From Polyangium mundeleinium (GTDB lineage Bacteria > Myxococcota_A > Polyangia > Polyangiales > Polyangiaceae): a stretch of DNA of 64,000 nucleotides. The notes beneath the pieces were generated by a model. That model was not told where the DNA came from and ran no database searches. It saw only the letters and a program-made list of their open reading frames with translations. Positions 1-8,594 of this stretch are shown here, piece after piece. The translations under genes and the position numbers were made by a program. How positions within the stretch are numbered: the first letter of the stretch is position 1; the number at the start of each line of letters is the position of its first letter. The stretch is taken from contig NZ_JAQNDO010000001.1 in assembly GCF_028369105.1 (NCBI RefSeq), positions 868,001 through 932,000 of the forward strand, read 5' to 3'.

Positions 1-82
1 CGCCGACGAGATCCAATACCGTTTCGATATGGCTCACGCGGAGCGCTTGGATCCGGGCGCGAGTCGTGGTAGCGATCGTTGC

Positions 83-382
83 ATGAGCCTGGCGCAGCTC
101 AAGTACTTCGTGGCGGTGGCCGAGGAAGGGAACGTCACCCGCGCGGCGACGCGCCTCCGGATCGCGCAGCCGCCGCTCACCCGGCAGATCCGCAGCCTGG
201 AGGACGAGCTCGGCGTCGCGCTTTTCGAGCGGACGGCACGCGGCGTGCGCCTCTTGCCGTCGGGGGAGACGATGCTCGCGCACGCCCGCGCGATTCTGGC
301 GCAGGTCGACGCGGCCGTGGTGGCCGTGCAGACGGGCGCCCCGGTGCTCTCCGGAGCGTCCGCCGTGGATTCGCCGCGCTGA
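83..382 (+). CDS. HTH-only LysR-type regulator (99 aa)
   Basis: The protein starts [16 protein letters not shown] and continues through a complete LysR-type winged HTH (residues about 2-62, with ITRQIRSLE-like recognition helix text '[13 protein letters not shown]'). It then ends about 20 residues past the linker helix. Full LysR regulators are near 300 aa, so the whole effector-binding domain is absent and no remnant of it follows before the convergent GST gene. I chose the ATG at 83 because the family alignment begins there; an in-frame ATG at 29 would add 18 unsupported residues. It could bind DNA constitutively, act as an antagonist of a full-length paralogue, or be a decayed gene. Confidence 0.75.
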   Translation: MSLAQLKYFVAVAEEGNVTRAATRLRIAQPPLTRQIRSLEDELGVALFERTARGVRLLPSGETMLAHARAILAQVDAAVVAVQTGAPVLSGASAVDSPR

Positions 383-385
383 CGT

Positions 386-1009
386 TCAGCCGGTCGAGAT
401 CCGCTTGAACGCCGGCCGCTCCATACAGCGGCCCGTCCACGCCTGGATGTGGGGCCAGCGGGCCAGCGAGGGCACGACCCCCATCTGGTACCACCAGAGA
501 TCGGCCGCGAGCAGCGCGTCCGCCAGCGTGAACGAGTCCCCGGTCACGTAGGGTTTGTCCTTGAGCTCCGCGTCCAGGAGGTCGAGCAGCCCTTCGAATT
601 CTTTGCGCGCGCTTTCGCCCTGCGCCGCGTTCTTCTGCTCGTCCGGGACCTCCGGGGACGTATTGATCATGACCCGCGTCCCGGCATTGAGGAGCGACGC
701 GGCGGCCCATACCGTCCACGACATCGCGCGCCCGTGCGCTTGCGTGCCGGCCTTCGGCCAGAGACCCTTCGCCACGCCGTATTTCTCCCCGAGGTAGATA
801 TTGATGGCCGCGGACTCGAAATACGGCACCCCGTCGTCGACGAGCGTCGGGACCTTGCCATTCGGGTTCAGTTTCAGGAACTCGGGCTTCTTCTGATCGC
901 CCGCTTTTAGATCCATCCGCACCCCTTCATACGGGATGCCGAGCTCTTCGAGCGCCCAATGGGTGCGGACCGCGCTGGAGTACGGCGAGAAATAAAACTT
1001 GATGGACAT
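386..1009 (-). CDS. Glutathione S-transferase family protein
   Basis: This 207-aa cytoplasmic protein has the N-terminal thioredoxin-fold domain of GSTs (about residues 1-80, 'FYFSPYSSAVRTHWALEELGIPY', then 'NGKVPTLVDDG' with the cis-Pro and 'FESAAINIYL' for the glutathione gamma-Glu contact). An all-helical C-terminal domain with the 'FTLADALLAADLWW' motif follows. Length is normal for the family. It conjugates glutathione or a similar thiol to electrophiles, or acts as a thiol peroxidase or isomerase; the substrate cannot be read from sequence. It converges on the LysR-like gene with only 3 bases between them and is transcribed away from the BlaI gene. Confidence 0.9.
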   Translation of the reverse strand: MSIKFYFSPYSSAVRTHWALEELGIPYEGVRMDLKAGDQKKPEFLKLNPNGKVPTLVDDGVPYFESAAINIYLGEKYGVAKGLWPKAGTQAHGRAMSWTVWAAASLLNAGTRVMINTSPEVPDEQKNAAQGESARKEFEGLLDLLDAELKDKPYVTGDSFTLADALLAADLWWYQMGVVPSLARWPHIQAWTGRCMERPAFKRISTG

Positions 1010-1300
1010 CTCTTTGAGTACCTCCCTGGGCCCCCGCTACTTGACATGAACGGATGATCAGTACAAGAGAAAAAAACGCCCGCGTCGACCGGGAAAAACC
1101 GGGGCCTGGTCGATCGGCGTGGGTCACGCCGTCGCGGCCCCGTGGTCCTCCGCCCGAAAGCCGTGGAGTTTGGCGGGGATTGCTCCGGCGGTGAACACGC
1201 CGCCGCCGGGGTGGACGGCGCACGGCCCGCGATGCGGCCCCGCGTGGTCGTGGGCATCGTGGACGGATTCTGACGTCCCGGAGAAAATACAGCGTGTCGC
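1010..1300. other. Non-coding interval between GST and the BlaI operon
   Basis: These 291 bases separate the divergent GST and BlaI genes. A minus-strand stretch (about 1267 down to 1124) reads as a short His/Gly-rich peptide with GC-rich third positions but has no credible start or ribosome site. I treat it as a possible gene remnant, not a gene. No RNA gene or repeat was recognised. Confidence 0.4.
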
Positions 1301-1330
1301 TTGACATCTACGAAGAGCTTCGTACATCAT
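1301..1330 (+). promoter_or_regulatory. BlaI-operon promoter with embedded operator
   Basis: A consensus -35 box TTGACA lies at 1301-1306. A perfect inverted repeat, TACGAAG-AG-CTTCGTA, occupies 1309-1324, and a weak -10 (TACATC, 1323-1328) follows at 16-bp spacing. The ATG of the repressor is at 1338, so the predicted start of transcription is within about four bases of the start codon and the mRNA would be almost leaderless; no Shine-Dalgarno is visible. A dyad placed between -35 and -10 is the expected position for autorepression by a BlaI/MecI dimer. The boxes are read directly; the binding is inference. Confidence 0.65.
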
Positions 1331-1337
1331 CGGGCCC

Positions 1338-1724
1338 ATGGTGAACAGGTCGCTCCCGACGGACGCGGAGCTTGCGATCCTGCGCGTCCTTTGGCGCCGC
1401 GGCCCCTCGACGGTGCGTGAGGTCCACGAGGATCTCACGCCCGTTCAGGGCACGGGGTACACGACGGTGCTCAAGCTCATGCAGATCATGGCCCAAAAAG
1501 GGCTTGTCGAGCGCGACGAGGCGGGCAAGAGCCACGTGTATCGAGCGATCATTCCCGAGGACCAGGCCCAGAAAGGGCTCGTGCACGACCTCGTGGAAAA
1601 GGCCTTCGGCGGCTCGGCGTCGCGGCTCGTGATGCGCGCGCTCTCGACCGAGCGTGCCTCCCGCGAGGAGCTCGCCGAGATTCGCGCGCTGCTCGACGAC
1701 ATCGAGCGAAAGAGGTCGAAATGA
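1338..1724 (+). CDS. BlaI/MecI/CopY-family transcriptional repressor
   Basis: This 128-aa protein has the BlaI winged-helix domain at the N terminus ('LPTDAELAILRVLWRRGPSTVREVHEDL', then 'GTGYTTVLKLMQIMAQKGLVERDEAGKSHVYRA' split by the wing) and a short helical dimerisation tail. Length matches the family (about 120-130 aa). BlaI proteins repress their own operon as dimers and are released when a partner M56 membrane protease senses its signal and cleaves them. The stop overlaps the start of the M56 fusion gene by ATGA, so the two are translationally coupled. A perfect operator-like dyad lies in its promoter. Confidence 0.93.
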   Translation: MVNRSLPTDAELAILRVLWRRGPSTVREVHEDLTPVQGTGYTTVLKLMQIMAQKGLVERDEAGKSHVYRAIIPEDQAQKGLVHDLVEKAFGGSASRLVMRALSTERASREELAEIRALLDDIERKRSK

Positions 1725-3667
1725 GCCTCGCACACCTCGCCTCCTCGCCGTTTGTCGCGGCGCTCGGGCTCGCGCTCCTGCATTTCCTCTGGCAAGGCGC
1801 GGTGATCGCCCTTTTTCTGGCCGCGACTCTCGCGAGCCTGCCACGCAGCCACGCCGCCGCGCGTTATACGGCCGCCTGTGCCGCGCTTGCGCTCATGGCG
1901 CTCGCGCCGCCGCTCACGTTCGCCTATTTCCACGCGGCCCTCGCCGTCGATCCGTTCGTCCCGCCGAACGCCTGGGCCATGCTCTCCGCGCCTGCGGAAG
2001 GCGGCCATCCGCCCCTCTGGCCCGCAATCGTCGTGATGGCGTGGGTCACCGGCGCGCTCTTCATGTCGGCCCGGATCGCCGTGGGGCTCGCGCGCCTCTC
2101 GTCCTTGATTCGCCATCACACGGTGCCCGTCTCCTCGGCGCTCACGGTTCGCTTCGACAAACTCGCCCGGCGCCTCGGCGTCCGGAGCGGCGTGCGGCTG
2201 CTCGGCTCCGATCGTGTCGACGTGCCCATGGTCATCGGCTGGCTCCGGCCCGTCGTGCTCGTGCCGCTCGCCGCGCTCACCGATCTTCCGCCGTCTTGCC
2301 TCACGGCCCTGCTCGCGCACGAGCTCGCGCACGTGCGCAGGTTCGATTTTATGACGAACATCCTACAATCGATCGTCGAGGCAGCGTTGTTCTATCACCC
2401 CGCCGTCCACTGGGTCTCCCGCGTCGCGCGGAGGGAGCGTGAGCACCTCTGCGACGACGACGCCGTGGCGGCCGTCGGAGACCCGGTTCGTTATGCCCGC
2501 GCTCTCGCCGCGCTGGAGGGGATGCGCGCACGCACGCCCGAGCTCGCGCTCGGATCGAATGGAGGTTCGCTCGTCATGAGGATTCGACGTCTGATCGATG
2601 GAACCACGCCCCAAGCGCCCACGGGCCGCGCCCTCGCCGCGCCCGCGCTCGCCCTCGCGAGCACGCTCGGGCTCGCCCTCGCGACGCTCGCCGCTTGTGG
2701 CGGAGAGCAACCGGCCGCCGTGGAGAACCACGGCCTCACCGAAGCCAAGGCCCAGGCCGCCGCGCTCGGCATTCCCTGGCTTCCACCCGCCATCGCGCGC
2801 TGGGAATCGGCCATCGCCGCGTCCGCCCGGAAGCACAACGTCGAGCCCGAGGCCATCGCGATCCTCACGATCGTCGAATCGTGCGGGGATCCGAAGGCGA
2901 AGAGCCCGAGCGGCGCCCTCGGCCTGATGCAGCTCATGCCCGGCACCGCGGTCACGGTCGCCAAGGAGCTCGGCATCGCCGATCATGCCGACGAGCGCCT
3001 GCTCGATCCGGCGTACAACCTCGAGCTCGGCGCCTCGTACTTCGGCAAGCAGTTCGTCGAGTTTGGCAAGAAAGACCCGACGCGCGCCTTCGAGCTCTCG
3101 GCCGCGGCGTACAACGGCGGCGAGGGTCGCGTGCGCGCGTGGCTCGACGGCAAGGCCGAGCTCTCCGAGGAGACCGAGAAATACCGCGCGCTCGCCACGG
3201 GCATGTGGAACGAGCGGCACGCGGCGCGCTCGACGACGTACGATACGTGGCGCGAGCGCGTGCGCGGCAAGATGGCCTCCCGCTCGGCGCACCCGCTGCC
3301 CGGCGCCCGCGTGACCTTGCATTTCGGCGGCGCGACGCCCGGACAAACCAGCGCGCCGCACGAAGGCGTGGACCTCGCGGCCGCGCCCGGGACCACCGTG
3401 CTCGTGCCGCTCGACGGCACGGTCGACCGCATCGAGAAGAACACGAAAGGTGAGCTCGTGCTGGTCCTCGCGCACGGCCGCGGCATCGAGACGCGGTATC
3501 GGCACCTCGCGAACGTGAAAGCAGAAGTGGGCAAGGCCGTGACGCGTGGGGATGTCCTCGGCGAGGTCGGCGCGCCTGAGGGCGGTCCGCACGTCCACTT
3601 CGAGGTGCGCGACAATGGCGAGGCGATCGACCCGGCGCGTTATCTCGGACAAACCGCGGCGCCCTGA
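1721..3667 (+). CDS. BlaR1-like M56 protease fused to SLT transglycosylase and M23 peptidase
   Basis: This 648-aa protein combines three catalytic modules. Residues 1-300 resemble the BlaR1/MecR1 M56 membrane protease, with hydrophobic segments near 10-35, 45-70 and 99-122, the zinc motif HELAH at 200-204 and the downstream 'HLCDDDAV'. A further helix (about 303-326) leads out of the membrane. Residues 350-500 form a lytic transglycosylase (SLT) domain with catalytic Glu386 in 'TIVESCGDP', 'SGALGLMQLMPGTA' and 'AAYNGG'. Residues 525-645 form a LytM/M23 metallopeptidase with H547 and D551 ('HEGVD'), H595 ('YRH') and the HVH motif at 624-626. The penicillin-binding sensor domain normal for BlaR1 is missing; two murein hydrolases take its place. 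The stop overlaps the convergent WD40 gene by 28 bases. It may sense wall damage and remodel murein while relieving BlaI repression (inference). Confidence 0.93.
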   Translation: MSLAHLASSPFVAALGLALLHFLWQGAVIALFLAATLASLPRSHAAARYTAACAALALMALAPPLTFAYFHAALAVDPFVPPNAWAMLSAPAEGGHPPLWPAIVVMAWVTGALFMSARIAVGLARLSSLIRHHTVPVSSALTVRFDKLARRLGVRSGVRLLGSDRVDVPMVIGWLRPVVLVPLAALTDLPPSCLTALLAHELAHVRRFDFMTNILQSIVEAALFYHPAVHWVSRVARREREHLCDDDAVAAVGDPVRYARALAALEGMRARTPELALGSNGGSLVMRIRRLIDGTTPQAPTGRALAAPALALASTLGLALATLAACGGEQPAAVENHGLTEAKAQAAALGIPWLPPAIARWESAIAASARKHNVEPEAIAILTIVESCGDPKAKSPSGALGLMQLMPGTAVTVAKELGIADHADERLLDPAYNLELGASYFGKQFVEFGKKDPTRAFELSAAAYNGGEGRVRAWLDGKAELSEETEKYRALATGMWNERHAARSTTYDTWRERVRGKMASRSAHPLPGARVTLHFGGATPGQTSAPHEGVDLAAAPGTTVLVPLDGTVDRIEKNTKGELVLVLAHGRGIETRYRHLANVKAEVGKAVTRGDVLGEVGAPEGGPHVHFEVRDNGEAIDPARYLGQTAAP

Positions 3668-5643
3668 GCACAAACCTCGTCGAGCACGCGTCCGAGCAGC
3701 CCCGGCGTCTCGACGAGGTCGCGGCAATGGGAGAACGGGTAGGTTCGTCCGCCTTTCCGGCATACGAAAAACTCGGCGGACGGGGTAGCCAGCGTGTCCA
3801 CTTGCCCGTGAGCTCTGACGAACGCCGCGCCGGGCTGATCAAGCACGCCGAAGCTTCCGAGGAGGAGGCGAGGCTCCGTGGCATCGGGCCCGTTCTCCTG
3901 CAACAGATGGCATTCCGCGTCCCAGCAGTCGACGTGGAACCACGGCCTCCAGGGCTCGGTCGGTGCATTCGGATCTCCGTCGAGCAAGTCGATGACGCCC
4001 TCGTTGCTGTCGGGCCTTAGCTTGCCCGTTTCGAGGTCGAGCACGAGGGCGCGCTCCGGAGCGACCCAGATCCGCACGGTTCCTTTGTATTCGGGTTCCA
4101 TCTCGGTGATGGCCTTGCCGCCGGTGCGTACGACACGCTTGGTTTTCCCGGTCGTGACATCGACCACGACGACCTCGCCGCGCCTCGTCCCAACGAGGAG
4201 CCGAAGTCCCAGGGCGTCGAACCTCACCACGCTCGCGGGCCCGTTCGTACGCAGGGAATGGCGCTGCTTCAACGTCGTGCCCTGCCGCTCCCACACGACC
4301 GCCGTGCCGTCCTTGCCGAGCGTGGCGACGGCGCCTAGGATGTGGAACTCCATCGAGACCAGGGGCGGGAGCGCGCCGTTTTCCGGGACGACCGGTTGTC
4401 CTGTCAGTACATTCCAGATCCGCGCCGTCCCGTCGTTCCACACCGCGCCGAGCAGAACGGCGCCGTCGGCGAGCGGGCCTATGCCACGCGGGGTGCCGCG
4501 GAGATGGCGACCGAACGTCGTCTCTTCGGCCGCATCGCCCGTCCGCCGCACGAAGACGTGCGAGCCCCGCGCCGCGACGACACGAGCGCCCTCGGGCGAC
4601 AGCGCGGCCACGGCATCGGCATGCGCCTCATCGCGCCGCCTCATGAGGTCGAACATATCGGGCGCGGTTCCGTGCCACGGCAGAGCATGGGCGCGTGGGC
4701 CCTCGGCGACGGTAGCCACTCCCTCCTTTTGCAAGACGTCGACCACCTGGCCGTTTGCGTTGACGCCGATGAACGTTGCGTCGGGACGAACCTTTCCGAT
4801 GAGCGACGGCGCGGCCCCGGAGACGGGGACGGCCCAGACCTCGCCATCTTTCGCCTCGTAGATCAGGCGATCTCCCTGGAAACGAAGGCTCCGCGGCGCT
4901 CCGGACGGGCTCGCGAGGTCGGAGGCGACGCGCCCCTCAGGCAAACGCTGCCATCGGATGCGGTTGTCTTTCGTGACGAGCGCCAGCATGCTCCCGTCCT
5001 CGGAGAGTGCCATGGCGACGGCGGAAGGATCACGGGTCGTCGTGAGCGGTTCGCCCGAGGGGACTTTCCATACGTGGACGTTTCCTTCCGGGAAGACGCC
5101 CACGGCCACCGCGCTGTTCGCGACGGAGAGCCGGAGGTGGCCAGTGGGTCCGGGCGGCTCGACCTCGAAGGTGTGGCCGTCGCCCGTGCGTGGGTTGAGG
5201 AGCGCGATCTCCGCGCGTGGATGTCCGAACCAGGGCTCTCCGTGCGCGAGGATGGCGAGGGTTTCGCCGGATGGCGTGAATGCCATTGCATCGAGCCACA
5301 GCTCGTGATGCCCGCGCAGCGAGGCGATCTCCTGCCGCGTCGCGCTTTCATACACTGCGACGCGGTAGTTCGAATAGGCGAAGCACCCGAAGGAGCCGTG
5401 GGTATGGTCCGCGACGGCCACGAGCGTGCCCCCGTGTGACATCGCCACCCCGGCAATTTCATTGAAATCGTGCAGGAACCCCGGGTTTCCGCGCCAGGGC
5501 GGCGCGTCCGGCATCGCCGGCGCGCTCTTCTTCGGCGCAGCCCGAGGCGAAAGCGCAGCGGCTTTTTGCGCATCCCGTCCCGCACATCCGACGGCGAGCA
5601 AGACAGCAGCGAGCGCTGGAAACAAAAGCGAACGAGGGCGCAT
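3640..5643 (-). CDS. WD40-like beta-propeller lipoprotein
   Basis: This 667-aa protein begins with a lipoprotein signal (hydrophobic LLFPALAAVLLAVGC, lipid Cys at 20). The rest consists of repeated propeller-type blades, each with a 'lal..dG..l...' strand set and WD-like ends, for example 'DGTARIWNVLTGQPV', 'DGTAVVWERQGT', 'GNVHVWKVPSGEP' and 'DNRIRWQRLPEG'. The last 80 residues carry several Cys (CWDAECHLL, CRKGG, CRDL, CAQGAAVC), probably a disulfide-stabilised cap. It is expected on the periplasmic or outer-membrane surface as a protein-interaction platform. It lies 47 bases downstream of the exported methyltransferase-like gene, likely in one operon. Its 3' end overlaps the convergent M56 fusion gene by 28 bases. 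Confidence 0.85.
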   Translation of the reverse strand: MRPRSLLFPALAAVLLAVGCAGRDAQKAAALSPRAAPKKSAPAMPDAPPWRGNPGFLHDFNEIAGVAMSHGGTLVAVADHTHGSFGCFAYSNYRVAVYESATRQEIASLRGHHELWLDAMAFTPSGETLAILAHGEPWFGHPRAEIALLNPRTGDGHTFEVEPPGPTGHLRLSVANSAVAVGVFPEGNVHVWKVPSGEPLTTTRDPSAVAMALSEDGSMLALVTKDNRIRWQRLPEGRVASDLASPSGAPRSLRFQGDRLIYEAKDGEVWAVPVSGAAPSLIGKVRPDATFIGVNANGQVVDVLQKEGVATVAEGPRAHALPWHGTAPDMFDLMRRRDEAHADAVAALSPEGARVVAARGSHVFVRRTGDAAEETTFGRHLRGTPRGIGPLADGAVLLGAVWNDGTARIWNVLTGQPVVPENGALPPLVSMEFHILGAVATLGKDGTAVVWERQGTTLKQRHSLRTNGPASVVRFDALGLRLLVGTRRGEVVVVDVTTGKTKRVVRTGGKAITEMEPEYKGTVRIWVAPERALVLDLETGKLRPDSNEGVIDLLDGDPNAPTEPWRPWFHVDCWDAECHLLQENGPDATEPRLLLGSFGVLDQPGAAFVRAHGQVDTLATPSAEFFVCRKGGRTYPFSHCRDLVETPGLLGRVLDEVCAQGAAVCPR

Positions 5644-5690
5644 GGTCCTTTTTGTCCGATGCGCCCCCGTTCTTGGGTCGTGCGAGGGAA

Positions 5691-6776
5691 TTACTTCTTC
5701 GGCTTCACGAACTTGAGCGTCATCCGATCGCTCTCGCCGATGGCCATGTACTTGTCCTTGTCCTTGTCGCCGAGCTCCAGCGTGGGCGGCAGGGTCCAGA
5801 CGCCTTCGGGGTAGTCCTTCGTGTCCTTCGGGTTCGCGTTGACCTCGGACTTGCCTTCGAGCTTGAAGCCCGCGGCCTCGGCCTGCTTGATCACGAACGC
5901 CTCGGGCAGGTAGCCCTGCTCCGCGCTCTTGTCCGGGTCCGCGTCGGCCTTGGCGCGGTGCTGCTCGATGCCGAGCACGCCGCCGGGCTTCAGCGCCTTG
6001 AACACCTCGCCGAGGAAGCCGGGCAGGAGTTTGTCGCGGTGCAGGCCGTGGAGCGAGCGCATCACGATCACCAGATCGACCTTGTTTTCCAGGCCGAATT
6101 TCGGGTTCTTCCCGTCGATCACGATGCGGTCGACCTTGCTGTAGAGCTCGGGCGCGCGATCGAGGAAGCGCGCGAGGCGCTGCCCGTAGAACGTGCTCCG
6201 CGCGTCGGCCGGGCCCTTCGGGTCGGTCGTCGTGACCAGGAGCTTGCCCTGCGTCGCCAGCGTGGGCGCGAGCAGCTCCGTCCACCAGCCCTCGCCGGGG
6301 CCGTATTCGAGCACCGTCAGCTTCGGCGTGAGGCCGAAGAACTTCAGCGTCTCCGTCGGGTGGCGGTACTTGTCGCGCTCGAGGTTCTTGGGCACGCGGT
6401 GTTTGCCCGCGAGCACGGCCTTGAGCGCGGCGTCGAGCGACGCGTACTTCGCCTCGGCGAGCTTCTTCGCCTCGGCGTGGATCTCCGGCGTGAAGCGCGT
6501 GTCCTCGGCCTTGGCCTCGGCCTCCCACTTCGCGCGGTCGGCGGCGAGCTCCTGGGCCGCCTTGGCCTTCTTGAGCTCCTCGGGCGAGGGCGCGGCCGCG
6601 GGCGCGGCCGTCGGCGTCGCCGTGGGCGCGGCTTCCGGCGTGGCCGTGGGAGCGGCGGTCGTCGCGGGGGGCGTCTCGGTGGTCGTCCCCTCGGGGGTTG
6701 CCGCCTCCGGCGTGGAGGGGCCACAAGCGAGCATCGGCATGGCCAGGAGGGCCAGCGCAAGCAGTCGTCGTTTCAT
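5691..6776 (-). CDS. Exported methyltransferase-fold lipoprotein (COG4798-like)
   Basis: This 361-aa protein has a lipoprotein signal (MKRRLLALALLAMPMLAC, Cys18), then a Thr/Ala/Pro-rich linker (about 20-65) and a charged helical stretch. A class I methyltransferase-like domain follows with the SAM loop 'VLEYGPGEGWW' near 155-165, 'VDLVIVMRSLHGL' and 'FKALKPGGVLGIEQHR'. The arrangement matches predicted exported methyltransferases of COG4798. Export is odd because SAM is not expected outside the cytoplasm; the fold may serve another purpose or bind a different cofactor. The ATG at 6776 gives the cleanest signal peptide; an in-frame ATG at 6785 is possible. It precedes the WD40-like lipoprotein, which could be its partner. 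Confidence 0.85.
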   Translation of the reverse strand: MKRRLLALALLAMPMLACGPSTPEAATPEGTTTETPPATTAAPTATPEAAPTATPTAAPAAAPSPEELKKAKAAQELAADRAKWEAEAKAEDTRFTPEIHAEAKKLAEAKYASLDAALKAVLAGKHRVPKNLERDKYRHPTETLKFFGLTPKLTVLEYGPGEGWWTELLAPTLATQGKLLVTTTDPKGPADARSTFYGQRLARFLDRAPELYSKVDRIVIDGKNPKFGLENKVDLVIVMRSLHGLHRDKLLPGFLGEVFKALKPGGVLGIEQHRAKADADPDKSAEQGYLPEAFVIKQAEAAGFKLEGKSEVNANPKDTKDYPEGVWTLPPTLELGDKDKDKYMAIGESDRMTLKFVKPKK

Positions 6777-6866
6777 GGGGCGCATCCTTGCCCCAACGGA
6801 AACAGGAAGGCAACGGGGCCGCAGTTTCGTGTTGCCACGTCGCGCCATCCCCGTAGAGTGGAAATT

Positions 6867-7226
6867 ATGTCCACACTTACAGATATGAAGACGCTTGTGT
6901 GCTTCCTGTCGTTCTCCCTGGCTGCGTTTGGCGCCCTCGCGGGTTGCGGCAGCGACAGCGAGGGGCTCGGTGCGTGCCCGACCGACTCGTCCGCACAACA
7001 GACGGCGGGCCTGAGCGTGCTCGCCAATTCCTGCACGGTATGCCACAATCCGAATTACGCGAACGGTACGCCGGCGGGGGGGATCGATTTCTCGTCGGCG
7101 GACGAGGTGAGGGCCGAGGCGGCGGAGATGTACAGCGAGGCCGCGGCAGGCGCGATGCCCCCGACCGGCAAGCTGAACGAGACCGATCTCGAAGCGCTGC
7201 GCGTCTATCTGGCCTGCACGCAGTAA
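6867..7226 (+). CDS. Small c-type cytochrome lipoprotein
   Basis: This 119-aa protein has a lipobox (ALAGC, Cys27) and one haem-binding site CTVCH at 56-60. A likely axial Met lies in 'AGAMPPTGKL', and the closing helix 'LEALRVYLAC' is typical of mono-haem cytochrome c domains. It would carry electrons in the periplasm, attached to a membrane. The ATG at 6867 has a weak purine-rich site upstream (GAGTGGAA); an in-frame ATG at 6885 is the alternative. It is divergent from the exported methyltransferase-like gene and converges on the hydrolase gene with 7 bases between, so it is a one-gene unit. Its redox partner is not identifiable here. Confidence 0.85.
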   Translation: MSTLTDMKTLVCFLSFSLAAFGALAGCGSDSEGLGACPTDSSAQQTAGLSVLANSCTVCHNPNYANGTPAGGIDFSSADEVRAEAAEMYSEAAAGAMPPTGKLNETDLEALRVYLACTQ

Positions 7227-7233
7227 GCAGCCC

Positions 7234-8391
7234 TCACTCCTTCGCCACGTCGAGCACGCCCGCCATGAACCGGACGAGCTCCCATTGCTGCGCGAGCGAC
7301 GGCTCCCCGCGGAGCTCGACATGCTCGACCGCCGGCGTCACGAGCGAGGCGCGGAGGAGCGCCGGCGGGACGTCGTGGGCGAGCCATTGGGTCTCCGACG
7401 CCGGAATCACCGAATCCGTCGCGCCGTGAAGCAAAAACACGGGGGCGTGCAGCTCGCCGAGGTGCCCCGCGGGCGAGACGGAGAGCGCTTGCTCGGGGTG
7501 TTTTGCAATCTCGTCGATGAGCGCCGGCACGTCGGCCTTTCCTTCGAGCAGAGCCTCCACCTTGGCCCGCGCCTCGGCGCTGAGCTCCGCGAGCTTCGCC
7601 TTCGAGGCCTCGCGATCATCCCAGAGCCAGAGCCGGATTGCGTCGCGCGCCGCGGCCGCGTCGGCCGGCGGCACCAGGGCCTCGACGTGCGAATAAAGCA
7701 GGACGAGCGCGCCATACGGGTGCGCGGTGAGCGCCTCCTTGTGCCCGTCCGGCCACGAGGTCTCGTTCTTCTTGAAAAACTCGAGCACGCGCCGCATGTC
7801 GTGGTGCGCCCCGATCGCCACGACAAACCCGATGTCCTTGGCAAACGCCCCATCCGACGCCGCGCGGAGCGCGAGCCCGCCCGCGAAGCTCATGCCCATG
7901 AGGCCCACGGGCCTGTCGCCGAGGCGCTCGCGCAGCGAATGCGCGGCTGCGCCGAGCGTCTCGATCGAGGCCGCATCGATGCGATAATCGGCGATCTCCT
8001 TCACCTCGGGCGTGAGCACGACGACGCCCGAGGCCGCGATCGCGCGGGCGAACCGCATGAGGCGCGGCTCGTCGATGGCGAGTCGATGGACGCCGTGCAC
8101 GATCACCACGCCCGGCGCATTCGCGACGCCCACGGGTGAATACACGCGCGCCCGCACCGGGCCACGCGCGGAGGGCACCTCGGTCAGGCTCTCGTCCAGC
8201 GTGTGTTTTCCGTACTCCGGCAAGAACCCTTGCGCGTGTTCGTCCGCGAAGCGCAAGAGGAGCGAGGCCGCGCGCAGGTGCCGATCCGCGGGACGCGCGA
8301 GGAGCACGATCGCCGCGAGCAGCACGAGGAGCACCCCTCGCCCGATTCGCCGCCGCTTGCGAGGCGCCTCCGCCGCCTTCGTCTCGGTCAT
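7234..8391 (-). CDS. Membrane-anchored alpha/beta hydrolase
   Basis: This 385-aa protein has a basic N terminus and one membrane helix (about residues 18-36), followed by an alpha/beta hydrolase domain. Visible elements are the oxyanion-hole strand 'GVVIVHGVH', the nucleophile elbow GMSFAGG (G-x-S-x-G), an acidic residue in 'LLHGATDSVIPASET' and the His in 'PAVEHVEL'. It resembles the dienelactone hydrolase/prolyl oligopeptidase-like group; substrate unknown. An inserted charged helical segment ('DDREASKAKLAELSAEARAKVEALLEG') forms a lid-like region. It stands alone between the cytochrome gene and the two-component pair. Confidence 0.8.
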   Translation of the reverse strand: MTETKAAEAPRKRRRIGRGVLLVLLAAIVLLARPADRHLRAASLLLRFADEHAQGFLPEYGKHTLDESLTEVPSARGPVRARVYSPVGVANAPGVVIVHGVHRLAIDEPRLMRFARAIAASGVVVLTPEVKEIADYRIDAASIETLGAAAHSLRERLGDRPVGLMGMSFAGGLALRAASDGAFAKDIGFVVAIGAHHDMRRVLEFFKKNETSWPDGHKEALTAHPYGALVLLYSHVEALVPPADAAAARDAIRLWLWDDREASKAKLAELSAEARAKVEALLEGKADVPALIDEIAKHPEQALSVSPAGHLGELHAPVFLLHGATDSVIPASETQWLAHDVPPALLRASLVTPAVEHVELRGEPSLAQQWELVRFMAGVLDVAKE

Positions 8392-8594
8392 CGCGCCGGC
8401 AGCGTAGCAGGGCGCGGCGCCGTCCGTGGTGTGGGGTTCGTTCGAGGTCGAGAGGAGCGAGGTGACGTTCGCCATGACCTCCATCGTGGGGCGCGAAAGA
8501 AGAGGGGGCCTGTGCCGCTGGTCATGGTCCTTGGTCGATTTCCACCATGACTTTCGGCACAGGCGAGCGTGGGAGGCGCTACGATGCCCCGCGC

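Noticed and set aside
1124-1438. Minus-strand frame upstream of BlaI with a His/Gly-rich end
   Set aside because: It runs through the BlaI start and promoter; only the distal part looks protein-like and has no start.
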